Translations under genes and position numbers: made by a program
The notes under the pieces: generated by a model
Told to the model about the DNA's origin: nothing
Databases searched by the model: none
What the model saw: only the letters and a program-made list of their open reading frames with translations
Part shown: piece by piece, positions 22,554-33,575 of the stretch
Numbering within the stretch: the first letter of the stretch is position 1
How the letters are laid out: each line of letters opens with the position of its first letter
DNA from: Mariannaea sp. PMI_226
Lineage: Eukaryota; Ascomycota; Sordariomycetes; Hypocreales; Nectriaceae
Direction: 5' to 3'
Assembly (NCBI GenBank): GCA_024336345.1
Contig: JANFOG010000001.1
Location: 2,046,001 to 2,110,000 of the forward strand
Length of the DNA: 64,000 nt

Positions 22554-22929
22554 CTGTCCTCCTCTCTTTGCATCTCCTCCTCTCACTCTGTTCTCTTCTT
22601 CCCGTCTCCTCTGGTTGATTTCCTCTCACACAACCCGTCCCATTGCTGGTGAGGGCTAGGTGTAACGTACTCTCGGATATTCCCTAACTTGACATGAATA
22701 ATCCCACCGAACTTGCCTTGATGATGTGACGGGAAGACCTAACATGAAGAATATATAACATCCACTCCTTTCCAGAGAAAGAACTCCCTTCTTTCCATCC
22801 CATCTAGCTTTGCTTCTTGTTGGGGTCTTTGGAGAAGAAAAACAAACGGCAAGCAGGTTCAAAGACGTTTCAATACGGACTAAAGTCTTCTGCAACAGGA
22901 GGCGCCCACCCTAATCCCTTCTCAGTCAC

Positions 22930-25261
22930 CTAAGTAGCTGTGTCTTTCTTCTCCTCTGACTTCGATTCCTTCGCGGGTTCGGGTTTCGACTCGGTGGGGG
23001 CGGGGGCATCGGTGGACGTCGTCGTTGTCTTGGAGACCTGGCTCTCAAGATCCTTGTCCTCGTCGGCGTTGTCGAACATTTCGGTATCATCTGAATCCGT
23101 AAGAACCTCAGTGCCATCGCCGAGGAAAATGATCCGGCCGCGGTACCCACCAACGCCGAAGCTCCGGCCCTTGTTCTCCGCATCCATCTCGTAGCCGCTA
23201 TCGCTATCTTCAAAGTTGTGGTGGACTCCAGGACCACGGAATTCGGCTGCATCGGGAGGACAAGGTTAGCCCGGACGTTGGTTTTTGTTCTCTCTTTTTT
23301 TTTTTTTTTTGGCAAAGCAAGATAGTGGTTATGATGGGGTGGAATGATTGCATCTCAGCACAAGGGACGAGGTCCTGGAGCCGAAGCGGTTCGCTTATCA
23401 ACAAAAGTGCTAGGAGGATTCGTACCATATTCGGGGGGAGCACAAGGCCCGTCTCCATTGGCGACCCGGCGGGCAATCTCTTCGTACCATTCTTCCTTCG
23501 TCCTGCCGTTAAGGAAGCCGATGATGGACATGGTCATGTTGTCGCAGCCAACGCCACCCGTTTCCGAGTTGGACGCAAGGCAGTTGTCCATCATGTTCTC
23601 ACAGATCTTGTCGAGCTCCTGCTTAGCGGCAATGCCACGTCGGACAAACTCGACGACAGCTTGGGAAGACTGGCAATCCCAGATACCTGCTCCAATGAGT
23701 ACTGCGCTTCCAAAGTTACAACAAACAAGTTTTTTTAAATCGACTTACCGTCGCAAGCAAGAACCAGAAACTCATCCTCATCGGTGAGGTCGTGTTGCTC
23801 GACATCGGGGTAAGCGGTCACGATCTGATTCTCGGGGGAAAGCTCGGCACTCTTCTTGAACTCGAAATCACCAATGGCGCGCGATAGGGCAAGGTTACCG
23901 TTCACTCGACCAAAGTCGACAAAGCCACCGGCGGCTGTGATTCGGTTCTTCTCGTCTAAGAGGCGCAGAAAAGGCCTTGGTCAGTATTGGGAACAAGGCC
24001 GTCGAGGGAGTTTAGCCCTTCAATGGCTGGGAATTGCACCGACTTTCGAGTGTAGGCTTGTGATCCTGAGACAGAGGCTTGGCCCTGCCCTTAATTCCTA
24101 CCACACCTCTTGAGTCGCCAGCATTGGCCTTGATGTTTGTAGTTAGCACCATTGGGTACCGAAGAGCCCTCTACCGGATGGTGGGGCGAACGTGGGGGAG
24201 GAGAGAAGAAGGGATACTAACGAGATAGATCTTATTACCAGCAATCAGGCTGACGCAGGCAGTACAACCCGAAACTTCCTCTTCGTACTTGGGATCTGTT
24301 TTACTCCCAAGGAGAGGAAATACAGTCAGTGCCACTGGATCACAAAAGTATAGGCAGCAGTAGAGATGTTCGGATCCAAATTTGGGGAATGGGTGGGGGA
24401 AATGATGATCAGGTGAGGGTCGGGGCCGGAGCTGGTTGGTAAGTTTTGCGCATACCGTTGAGAATGGCACGGTCAGTTGCTAGGAATCCGTCCTTGAGAC
24501 CCTGGGCGTAATCGCGGGCCTTGAAGCTGTCCTGCTTGAAAATAATGTTGTGGATATTTTCCCCTGCAAATAATGCGACTTTGTCGCCGCCATGGCCATC
24601 GAAGACGCCAAAGAAGCTCAGCTTTTCGGGATGAGTCTTGGTGGGGTCGAGATCGAGGACATTTGTGTGTGCATCTTCCATGCTAATGCGCCAGCCCTGC
24701 ATGGCAGACACACCGTAGATGAGTCGCTCATCCTCACCCTTTTCCGATGTCTAGAAGGAGGGAGATCAAGGTGTCAGCTTATTTGAACGATTGAACGACG
24801 AGAGCAATTTTTTTTTTCTGGCGGAAGCATCGGGTTGGTTGATTGGGGGGGGAGGAGATCAGCGAGCGCGAGGTTTGAGAGCGGGGAAGTTGGGCGAGAA
24901 GCGGCCACAGGCGTAGTGAAGAGGTAGTAGGGCAGAATCGGCGGACTTGGTGGAATACGCGCACCAAGAGCGAGAGCACGAAGACAGATCCTTGCAGGGC
25001 AAGAATATAAATTTGCGCAATAAGAAGGAGTCGATCGACATATGTGTGTGCTTGGAGCTCGGCGCGTGTAGTTGTGGTTGTGGAGGTTTGGTGAAAAGCG
25101 TGGAGAGAGGGGCTCGCGAACGGGCGATACCCCTCGAAGGCGATGAAAAACAGCACGAGACAAAGATCGCGGAGACGACACACGGACAAGACGAGAAAAA
25201 GCAGGCAAAAGGCACCTCAACGCACCTTTTCGACAACGGGCTCTGAGAGTGTTTGGCCCAT
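22930..25261 (-). CDS. PTC2: Protein phosphatase 2C, Ptc2/Ptc3 type
   Basis: Seven exons: 25261-25226, 24750-24456, 24295-24222, 24128-24044, 23955-23749, 23686-23426 and 23246-22930. All joins keep frame; product 424 aa. Mn/Mg-dependent Ser/Thr phosphatase that in yeasts dampens stress MAPK, DNA-damage checkpoint and CDK signalling. Seen: [12 protein letters not shown] start, RISMEDAH (33-40), FDGHGGD (62-68), NAGDSR (137-142), [20 protein letters not shown], the metal-binding LACDGIWD (229-236) and GCDNMT (279-284). The C-terminal ~105 residues are acidic, then a Thr/Pro/Glu/Lys-rich tail. The first intron is 475 bp and falls after only 12 codons; the others are 62-179 bp. Intron 3 uses an AAG acceptor after a CTAAC branch site. 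The donor of intron 4 (GTCGGT) is weak, but the join gives a continuous family sequence. Confidence 0.92.
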
Positions 25262-25454
25262 GGTTGCAGGTCGGTAATGGGTCGGTCCGCAGCGCTGCTA
25301 CCGTTTCGTTGTCGAGGGTTGTCGAGGAAGTCGAGTGATAAAGAAAGGTTGGTTGCTAGGAAAGGGAAGCGGGACAAAGTAGCCCTGGGCTTAGGCTTGT
25401 GCTTGTGCTTGTGGTTGCGTGCACCGGGGGTGGAGGGGCTGGCGGGATTACGGG

Positions 25455-25480
25455 TCGGAGGAGTCGGAGGAGTCGGAGGG
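25455..25480 (+). repeat. TCGGAGGAG triplicate
   Basis: About three head-to-tail copies of a 9-mer, roughly 195-220 bp upstream of the PTC2 start codon. On the coding strand this is a CTCCTCCGA pyrimidine-rich repeat, the kind often seen in fungal core promoters. Confidence 0.65.
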
Positions 25481-26549
25481 TGGGGGGAGGGGAGATGGGA
25501 GAGGGAGGGCAATAGGGATCTGGAGAAGAGAAGAAGAGTGGTTTTTGGAGAGAAAGCGGAGGATCGAGGTTGAAGAGATTTTTACAAATGTGCAGCACAC
25601 AACAGAAGTGTTTGGATGGTCAAAAGCCACGATGCAAATTGGATGCAAATTGGCCAAGGTGGAGGGGAGGAGACCTGGAGGGGGAGGGGGAGGGGGGAAT
25701 TGGATGGTGGATAGTTGATGGTGGATGGTGGGCGGATGGACAAGGCTCTGCGGGAGTGTGTGCACGCACGCTTGGAAGCCTAGACGCCTGGAAGCCTGGA
25801 ATCCTGGAATCAAGGAACCTGTAAGCCTAGAACCTGTGGCCTGTGGAATAGGTACTTAATACGGTAAGTATAGTAAGGTGGTGAGTGAGTAGATGAGGCC
25901 TGGCAGTTGAGATGAGATGAAGAGCTGCACCAATCACAGCCCAGTTTCTTCCTTATTTTCTCGGGGCAAGGTCCTCCGTCACGTAAGGGATCTACCTAGG
26001 TAGGCAACTACAGTAGGTTCCAAAGGCAGTGGAGGACAGGTTTGACAGGGCAGGGTAATAGAGTCATAGTAAAGTACAGTAGGTAGGTACCTTTAGTGAG
26101 GTACCTGAGCAGCTGGGCTGACAGTTAGCTTCGTTTGGTGTACCTCCCACTCTAGGTTAGATGCCTACTTAAATACTAGATGCCTTTGCCTTTTATTTGA
26201 AAATTATTTAAAAGTCAAAGTAAAACAAACGAGTCAAGATGGAATAAAAAACGATGAGAAAAAAGAAAAAAAACATAGAGGCAGCAAAAACTGACACGGG
26301 CAAGAAAAACAATGTCATCATCACCCATGGAAACTAAGCTGATATGTTTGCGGGGATCAGCCAGGACAAGCGTTTAGCATATTTTTCTTCAGCTCCGCAG
26401 CAGTGACTGAAAGTCTCGTCCCAAGCAACCCTTGAAGGGCTAATTTTGACACAACTCACAAGCTGCAGCCCATTTCAACCAGCATCGACCGTTCCAAAAA
26501 CTCACTAAAATAACCGCCGGGCCAAGGCCACTGCATCGCACCACTCAGA

Positions 26550-26571
26550 TTTTTTTTTTTTTTTTTTTTTT
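26550..26571 (+). repeat. T22 homopolymer
   Basis: Uninterrupted run of 22 T followed by AGAGGGGG. It is the longest homopolymer in the window; no polypeptide or RNA feature is attached. Confidence 0.9.
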
Positions 26572-28166
26572 AGAGGGGGTTCGTTTCCAATCAGCGTTGA
26601 GTCTCTGGCTGCCTCTGAACCCCCCACCCTCAAGTCTTCGCCAGGTGCCCAAGTTACATGGGCTATGGTCCACGGCAGAGAGACAAGAAAAAGGGCCAAG
26701 GCCGCGATAAGCAAGAATACCAAGAACCAAAATACAGGGTTCATTCAGTACATATTTCACCTGTCTATAGGGAGGTAGGTTATGTAGGTACCTTGGGCAG
26801 ATACGAGTAGGAATCAAGGCATCGTATCTTAGGTATCTATTCAAACTATCAATATTTTCCAGGGACCAAAGTCGGAGTAAAAAAATTGCATCATTGATGG
26901 GCCACGCGCATAATCTTTCCTTTTGCGTTCTGATCAGGCCTGGATCTATCCTGCATATATTATGGAGTAGTCGTGAAAATTTGCCTGGCCATGTTGGTCA
27001 TCTAGGTCATCCAGGTCATCAACAGCCACTCATAGGACGCCATGCCGAGAACATCAGGTTCTACAGTCCTCGTGGCCTGTCTCTTGGGTTTTAGCTGGTA
27101 CCCTCTTATCAAGTCGCTATGTGTGCATCGGAAAGAAGAGGAAGAGGGAAAAAAAAAAAAAGAATGAAAAAGAAACCCCCTCGGCCACAAATAAACCACC
27201 TATAGAAGCATAACTTCTTCGCATACTCGTCGGGCACTTCATCAATTAATTACGGCCAATGCCGGATCCATCTTCGCCTGGTCGCGTGCCTGCCTTAAGG
27301 TCCCCTGCTTTGCCAGCCTGTCTTCCTTCACCTCGAGGATCTCATGCGCACGTGCAAGGGCTGGCCTCAGAATATGGGTATCAGCCGCTGGACGGGTATG
27401 ATGCACCATCGGCCAGTCGGCACACAACACTCAATTACTGTTTGGGAATATCTCCTACGGCAGATTCACGCCGTGTTGTGTAAGCAAGGACCAAATAACT
27501 GATTTGTTGAATACATCTGTAAACAACACCATGCTGTCTACAAGAGGAACCCCTCAAACCCGCACCAAGCATGCATGTCTGAGACTTCTAAGGCATGTTG
27601 CAGTACGCTTCTCCGGCGGCAACACAGACCAAAGTATTGTAAACGGACCAAACCCTCCGTGATTCAACAGGTTTATAGCTCCCTCATCCCATCTCCAAGT
27701 CATATTGTTACTCACTCCCTAGCAGCATCACCTCGTTGGCATTACACAATGTGTGGCCCCCAGGGCAACACAAACAACGCCTTATTACTTATTACGTTCC
27801 CATTCACCTATAAGTTTCCTAACCCTAGGTCTCTAGGAATCTGTAAACAAAAGTATTCTGTGTTCTCAAGTTGCTTCAAGTAAAAACGTGAGTCATCAAT
27901 TGCTAGGTACCCAAGGTAAAGTCGTTGCTATCCCAATGCCAAATATCAACCAGCCTTCCGATCTCTATCTGCGCCTTTATCGAAGCAAACAATTAGTAAA
28001 GTAACCATCTAAACGAAACAAAAACCTGCTCAGTGATGCATCTGGTATCGTAACTGGTCATCATAAATGTACAAGAATAGTCCCATTCTAATCGTTCATC
28101 CCATCAAAACATCATGCCTGAAGCCCCGGAGAGAAGCTTCGGCTTTTTCAACATTCAACCATTTTC

Positions 28167-28194
28167 TTTTGTTGTAACCCTTTTGTTGTAACCC
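28167..28194 (+). repeat. Exact tandem 14-mer after AXL2-like gene
   Basis: TTTTGTTGTAACCC occurs twice head to tail, starting 5 bp beyond the stop codon of the minus-strand AXL2-like gene, so it lies in its 3' untranslated region. Confidence 0.75.
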
Positions 28195-28199
28195 TCTCT

Positions 28200-30935
28200 T
28201 TATAGAAAAGCTTTGAAACTCCCCGCCTCCGACTTCATCGGAGACAGTTCCCTCTTCCAAGTTGCCGACGGCACATCCGCCAGCTTGGAAGACAAGCTTC
28301 CTGGCCGAGTCGCCATCTCTACACTCAATCGCGACAGTCGGCTAAGAGACTTGGCTAACAGCTCCCGATGCGATGTCACGGATCCCCGGACACTGGTTTT
28401 GCTATCGCCCCATCTGCTTGGTGACATGAGCTCAGGAGTACTGGCTCTTTGTCCCGCCCGCCCGCTCATCGCCGTACTGGGCCTTGCGGGATAGAACGGC
28501 GCTTCCTCGACAAGCTCTCGGTACGAAAGGCTGCCGCGTCCGCGTCGCACGTTGCGCCCAGCCTTGATCACTCTCCAATTCTCTGTCGACCCGAACGATG
28601 GCTCTGTCGGGATACTTCTTGCGAAACTGGACTGCGTATCGTACCATGGGCCTCGGCTACTTTGTCGTCGCTTGAGCCAATGTCCATCCGACATTCGCGC
28701 CGGATTTGGCTGTCTCATGATGGGCTCCATCTCCTCCTTCTCTGCGAGAAGTCTGACACCATCTGAGGTAACCGGGCGCTTACCCGTGCTGATTACTGAA
28801 CTCTTTTTGCTGAAGACTCTTGTCAGGAGTCGGGGGCTGGATTGATGTGACGAGTTGAACTCTAGTGTACTATCAGGAGCCGAGGAGTAAAATTCGGACT
28901 GATCCCGGGTGTGTGTGAGCTCGGCTCGTATCGTGCCTAACTCATTTTGTCTCATACTGGGTAACTCCTCAAGGGACGGGATCGCAAGTTCCAGTCCACT
29001 CCGGAAGGAGCTTCCAGTCTCCGTTAGGAAGGCCGGGGGTGGTATGAGTCCTTGAGTTGATGGCGAAAACGTCGTGTCTGATCGATGGCTTCGTAGCGAT
29101 GCCTCGCTTCGCCGGGCAGTGGCTGTGGCAGTCATCGTACCAACTGTGTACCAAGACTGACGTCCATCGGTTGCAGTCGTGGGTCGGGTTACCGGCATGC
29201 TCGCTGTTGGTGCTAATTGTTGACTAGAATCCTCTACCATGAATACTGCAGGTACCTCTGGCGTTACCAATACATCCCGAAGTGGTGATGACATAGGGGT
29301 GCTGAGTGATTCTAATTCGGGGTCATCGCTTCTCAGTGGGCGATGCAGACTTGTTTGCGACATTGACATGCCATTTCTATCCATGGTAGGGTTTGTGCCG
29401 TTAACGCGTAGACTCTCAAGTACTGGACCTGAGATCTTGTTGCGAAATTTATGCGATAGGTAACCTCGTCGGGCTCGACGACGGCGAACTATGCAACAGA
29501 CAACGAGTGTGACGATAATAGCGAGGATAAGAATGGGCAAGATAGTCGCAAGCAAAATTGTACTGGTAGAGAGTCCACGATGTGAACTTGATTCATTAGC
29601 TGTTGACGTCGACTCGCTAGAGTCGGCTGTTGACGTCGTAGAGGTAGACGTTTTTGACGCCGAAGCGGCCAGAATCTTGGCATTGAAAGCCTCAGTCTCC
29701 TTCAAATTTGAGCTTTTGGATGACGCCGAGAGCAAAATCTTTAGCTTGCCCGTTGCCGATGAAGGAACTTCTCCGGTGATATTGAAACCATCGAGCTTCA
29801 GCCAATCCTTTTGCGGACTCAATGACATATCAACTTCAACGTCATTGGAATCCCAGAAATATGACTCAAGGTCAATATTGACGGGCTCGCCAGCTGGTAT
29901 GTCCATATCGTCAACTGTTAATCGAAATAGAGCTGTCGCAACATTCACAGTGACATCAACTGCAAGGACATCTGAGTGGGTATCGTGGAAGTTGAGTGTG
30001 AAATTAGTTGAGTGATCTTCCCTTTTTTTGGGAGTTCCCTCAATCTTCCAGGTTTGATTGTCCAAAGACAGCCATTCCGGCATATCCTTGGCTGACACTC
30101 TGACCTCACTAGTTGTGACAGGTGCCATGTCTAATTTGATCTCGTCCATTAGCCCCTTGTAGCTGAGCATCTTCCCGCGCGTCGCATTCAGCTCGAGGGT
30201 TGGATGATCCGAGGTGAGCTTGTGGCTTCCGACAGTGATGGAGAAAGGAATGGATACTGCCGAGAAACCCACAATATCAGAGGCGATCAGCTGGAAATCG
30301 AAAGTTTGCGGAGGCTGAATCAAGGACTCAATGGGAGGCGTCCTGCCACTGAATGTCAGGCCGCCCGGAGCAAATTGTAACCAGGATGGAAGAGGGCTGC
30401 TATCGTTGGAACTGGCATAGAAGTTGATCATGTCGGGTTGATGATCGAACGTGTTGGGATCGAAAGAGAAGGAAAAGTCGGTAGATGGATAAAACAGAAG
30501 GGAAGAAGGGGCCGAATAGCTGCCAAGGTTTTTGATCTGGTCTGCCAAGGGGATATTGACAGAAGGTCCCTCATTTCTTGAGATAACAAGGGTTGAGTTC
30601 ATAGTAGTCGAGCCGGAACCGTCCTTGGCAACAATTTCAACCGTCTGGCCAACAACATCGCCAGAAGGAATGCCCTTGCCAGTTGGTGTACCGTACAAGC
30701 GGCCATTCTTGTCAATAGAAACCCATTTGGGAGCCTCGCCGAGAGAATAGGAGATGTCCGAGTCAGAGTTGGTGATGAAGGTAGAAGGGGCCAGAGTATA
30801 GGAGAAAGCCTTGTCTACTCGAGCAACAGGCGGTAGCTGAGAGTTGAGTGGGAAGTTGATGGTAGGCTCACAACCCGCTAGGTGGACGAGTTGGAGAGAG
30901 AAAAGGAGTGCAAAAGGAAGAGCCATCATGATCAT
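28200..30935 (-). CDS. AXL2: Axl2-like polarity protein with cadherin-fold ectodomain
   Basis: Single-exon gene of 911 aa from the first ATG at 30935. The frame stays open for about 46 more codons upstream but contains no ATG there. Residues 1-~20 form a signal peptide (MIMMALPFALLFSLQLVHLA). The ectodomain has repeated cadherin/dystroglycan-like (CADG) units, recognisable by FSYTLAP..W.S.D..GRLYGTP and SWLQFAPGGLTFSGRTP. A Ser/Thr-rich stalk precedes one helix at about 459-482 (ILLATILPILILAIIVTLVV) and the stop-transfer RRRRARRGY. The cytoplasmic tail (~420 aa) is Ser/Arg-rich. This is the layout of yeast Axl2/Bud10, a type I plasma-membrane landmark for axial budding. In filamentous fungi the homologs are tied to septation or conidiation; the role here is inferred. 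Confidence 0.85.
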   Translation of the reverse strand: MIMMALPFALLFSLQLVHLAGCEPTINFPLNSQLPPVARVDKAFSYTLAPSTFITNSDSDISYSLGEAPKWVSIDKNGRLYGTPTGKGIPSGDVVGQTVEIVAKDGSGSTTMNSTLVISRNEGPSVNIPLADQIKNLGSYSAPSSLLFYPSTDFSFSFDPNTFDHQPDMINFYASSNDSSPLPSWLQFAPGGLTFSGRTPPIESLIQPPQTFDFQLIASDIVGFSAVSIPFSITVGSHKLTSDHPTLELNATRGKMLSYKGLMDEIKLDMAPVTTSEVRVSAKDMPEWLSLDNQTWKIEGTPKKREDHSTNFTLNFHDTHSDVLAVDVTVNVATALFRLTVDDMDIPAGEPVNIDLESYFWDSNDVEVDMSLSPQKDWLKLDGFNITGEVPSSATGKLKILLSASSKSSNLKETEAFNAKILAASASKTSTSTTSTADSSESTSTANESSSHRGLSTSTILLATILPILILAIIVTLVVCCIVRRRRARRGYLSHKFRNKISGPVLESLRVNGTNPTMDRNGMSMSQTSLHRPLRSDDPELESLSTPMSSPLRDVLVTPEVPAVFMVEDSSQQLAPTASMPVTRPTTATDGRQSWYTVGTMTATATARRSEASLRSHRSDTTFSPSTQGLIPPPAFLTETGSSFRSGLELAIPSLEELPSMRQNELGTIRAELTHTRDQSEFYSSAPDSTLEFNSSHQSSPRLLTRVFSKKSSVISTGKRPVTSDGVRLLAEKEEMEPIMRQPNPARMSDGHWLKRRQSSRGPWYDTQSSFARSIPTEPSFGSTENWRVIKAGRNVRRGRGSLSYRELVEEAPFYPARPSTAMSGRAGQRASTPELMSPSRWGDSKTSVRGSVTSHRELLAKSLSRLSRLSVEMATRPGSLSSKLADVPSATWKRELSPMKSEAGSFKAFL

Positions 30936-32512
30936 GACACGATGTCGCGCTGTCGAGCGCTGGTCGTGTAGATTTGAGATGGGCTTATTTCGCCATTCAC
31001 AGCAGAGTGGTGTAGTATATGAAAAGGAAAAGAATTGAAAGAGAGAAAAGAATTTCAGATGATGAGAAGACACTATTAGGCGGATATGTTTGAAGGCATA
31101 TCGTCAGTCACATCTCGATGGCTGGTGAAAGGCCACCTTCAAGCCGAGGAATACTACGCCCTTCATTCCTAGGATATTGGCTTACAGCGCCATTGTTAAG
31201 TAGCGAAAAGGGAAGAGGGCAAGATTTGGGCCCCAGGTTGTCATCCCCATAGCAGACGGAGGCAATTTGTCTGAGTTACAGGCGACTCCTCAGGATATGG
31301 ACGGAGGAGGTGTGGCGGGTGAGGGCGCAGGAGCGCTCGCTTGAGGCTGGCATCATCACAAGTGCATTCCAAGGTGAGGTCCGCCCTGAGGCGTCGTCTG
31401 GGGATGGATTATTGGAGTTGAAAAATCAAGTGAGACATCAGATCCTGAATGCCAGTCAGTCGACTAGGCAAACCGTTTTGAGTCATGAGGGGTAAGGAGC
31501 TGCTTCATGCCTAATACTGGAGGGGTAGGGGAGTTGGAGGGGGCATTTGACAATGGAAGCGTCCAAGGGATCCCGTGGTATTCGCCAATATTCAGCCTCG
31601 CTAGGGCAGGTGTCAATGGTTTGGCGGAGCCACATCAATTAAAGTGACTGACAGTCTCGGGGACTAGACGGAAACGATGCCCAACTCAATCAAGGGACTG
31701 ACTGGTCCGGAACGGCAGAGCATTCTGGAGCTCAACGTCTTTCCAGCTTCTGCGGCCTTGAGCGGTGCCGGTATCGCCTGCGTATGGGGACTTTCCCGGG
31801 GATCTTGGCTTTATCGGATGCGACCACAACCCTTATCACTTATCGCCATATCGCACCGTCCCGTGATTCATTCTGGAGGTTCCCTCCCATCTTCATTCCT
31901 CGCTTTCATTGGTGTCGTGAAGGGAACCAGCCAATTGAGTATTGCCCTAGGCCAGAGAAGCTAGTCGGACACAAGGGCGAAGGCTACCGGGAAACGGGGC
32001 CCAACAGCGACCACAAGGGACGATGAAATCGTTGCTGGCGGCCAGTTTGGCAATATTGGAAATCTGGAAAGAAGTCGCCTTGCTAGCTACGGTAGGTAGG
32101 TAGGGATCTTGACTAGGTATTTTATGATTGAAAGATGTAAGTTAGATTAAGGTTGAGATGGGAAAAGCCACAAAGACCGGGAGCGGCCGATGACATAATG
32201 CTTCGACGTTCCTTCTCTTTTCCCAAGTCTGCTCAGTGAAGTTTAGTCTGGAAAGGGCTACATCGAGAAGCCTTGTGCCGAGAAGGAGCAGTGGAGGCAA
32301 AGCCGTCAACCACAAACCTGATCCCCAACTCCCTTCATCGCAGGACTAATCCCTCGTCACCACCATCCCTTCCGCCCTGCCGCGCCCTAGGGTTTCGGTG
32401 ACCATACAGCCGTCTAGCATCAGAGTTGCTCCCGCCTCAGGCTCGTTGATTGCTGCCACGCCTAGCTCGCCAAAAAAAAAAAAAAAAAACCTCCCACGAA
32501 AACACGCCCGAA
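30936..32512. other. Divergent spacer between AXL2-like and EFM6-like genes
   Basis: 1.58 kb that must contain both promoters. Includes a TAGGTAGG cluster at 32092-32105 and an 18-A run at 32472-32489, only 24 bp before the EFM6-like ATG. No gene seen. Confidence 0.5.
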
Positions 32513-33575
32513 ATGAGCAGCCCGCCCAGTTCACCGGAGATGGATCCGGTCGACATCAGTGAGGATATCTCCCCACTGCCCAGTATGAAGGCTCGAGGAA
32601 CGACGAATGTCGATTTTGATGGCTTCCTGTCGCAACCGCTGCAGCTCCTTGAAGATGTGAGAACAGGTTGCGGTGGACAAACATGGCCAGCTGGCATGCT
32701 TCTGGCTAAGCACATGCTGCGATATCATCGAGACCGGCTCAAAAGTGCACGGATGTCAGTTTCTCTGCCCTCATTTTCCTTTCTCGCTACAGTTCATCCA
32801 GTTGAATATCTACCTGGGCCACCCAGTTCCTTTCCCGTTTTTGTGGCAATGAGACGGATAGTATGCATATAGACTCGTGAACGTGACTAACCTCAATCCA
32901 GACTTGAACTTGGCGCTGGTGGTGGCCTCGTTGGACTGGCCGTTGCTCTTGAATGCGAGCTCCAGAGCCAGATGTTAGTGACTGATCAACTGCAAATGCT
33001 AGAATTGATGCAGCACAATATCAAATTGAATGGGCTCGATACTAAGGCCCAGGCCATGATACTGAACTGGTACGTTTACTCAATATCCTTGATAGTATCC
33101 CGCATCCTCAAACGGAACCCCGTGGCTCTATGCACAGGATGTAGTGGCTGGGCACATGGAATGATTGGCTAATGATGGCTATTTGAATTCTAGGGGCGAG
33201 CCTTTACCTGCGGCTGTACTGGAGCAGAAGCCCGATGTCATTTTGGCTGGTGAATGCGTTTATTTTGAACCGGCATTCCCGTTGTTGATGGCGACACTCA
33301 AGGACTTGTTGGAGCTTAACCCTTCGGCTATTGTATACTTTTGCTTCAAGAAGAGAAGACGGGCAGACATGAACTTTGTCAAAATGGCCAAGAAGGCATT
33401 CTTGGTAGAAGAAGTCTTTGACGCGGACCGGTTGGTGTTTCAGCGCCAGGGCCTTTTCTTATTCTCCTTCTCGAGCCGCATCGGGCAGAAAACCAGAGCA
33501 GGTGGTGACAAGGGGAATGTCGCCACTAAGTCGGCAAATTGTGGCGAGAGCAAAATACAAAGTGTTTCGTCCTAA
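32513..33575 (+). CDS. EFM6: Protein-lysine N-methyltransferase, Efm6-like
   Basis: Three exons: 32513-32754, 32902-33069 and 33194-33575. Introns of 147 bp (GTCAGT..TCCAG) and 124 bp (GTACGT..TCTAG). Product 263 aa. It is a seven-beta-strand SAM-dependent methyltransferase of the METTL21 group; yeast Efm6 modifies a lysine of translation elongation factor eEF1A in the cytosol. Seen: TWPAGMLLAKHML, motif I LELGAGGGLVGLAVALE at residues 81-97 (rebuilt exactly by the first join), VTDQLQMLELMQHNIKLN, and DVILAGECVYFEPAFPLL with FCFKKRRRADMNF downstream. The start chosen is the first ATG (MSSPPSSPEMDP); an earlier in-frame TTG would translate the poly-A tract as polylysine and is unlikely. The last ~35 residues are Lys/Ser-rich and look non-conserved. 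Confidence 0.88.

Larger units (their letters stand above)
21559..22929. other. Spacer between convergent PPR and PTC2 genes
   Basis: 1.37 kb holding both 3' flanks and the two simple repeats listed next. No reading frame with a recognisable domain. Confidence 0.5.
25262..28199. other. 2.9-kb spacer with G-rich PTC2 leader and simple repeats
   Basis: The first ~600 bp, just upstream of PTC2, are G-rich on the plus strand with many G-runs (25476-25510, 25660-25740). The middle is rich in GTAGGTA/TACCTAGG motifs (25991-26110). A 22-T run is at 26550-26571. No frame here is convincing; the apparent ones follow low-complexity sequence. Confidence 0.5.

Noticed and set aside
24859..25512. 217-codon minus-strand frame across the PTC2 leader and first intron
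   Set aside because: It starts in low-complexity Pro/Ser/Thr sequence. The PTC2 start [12 protein letters not shown] lies in another frame within it and is conserved in the family.
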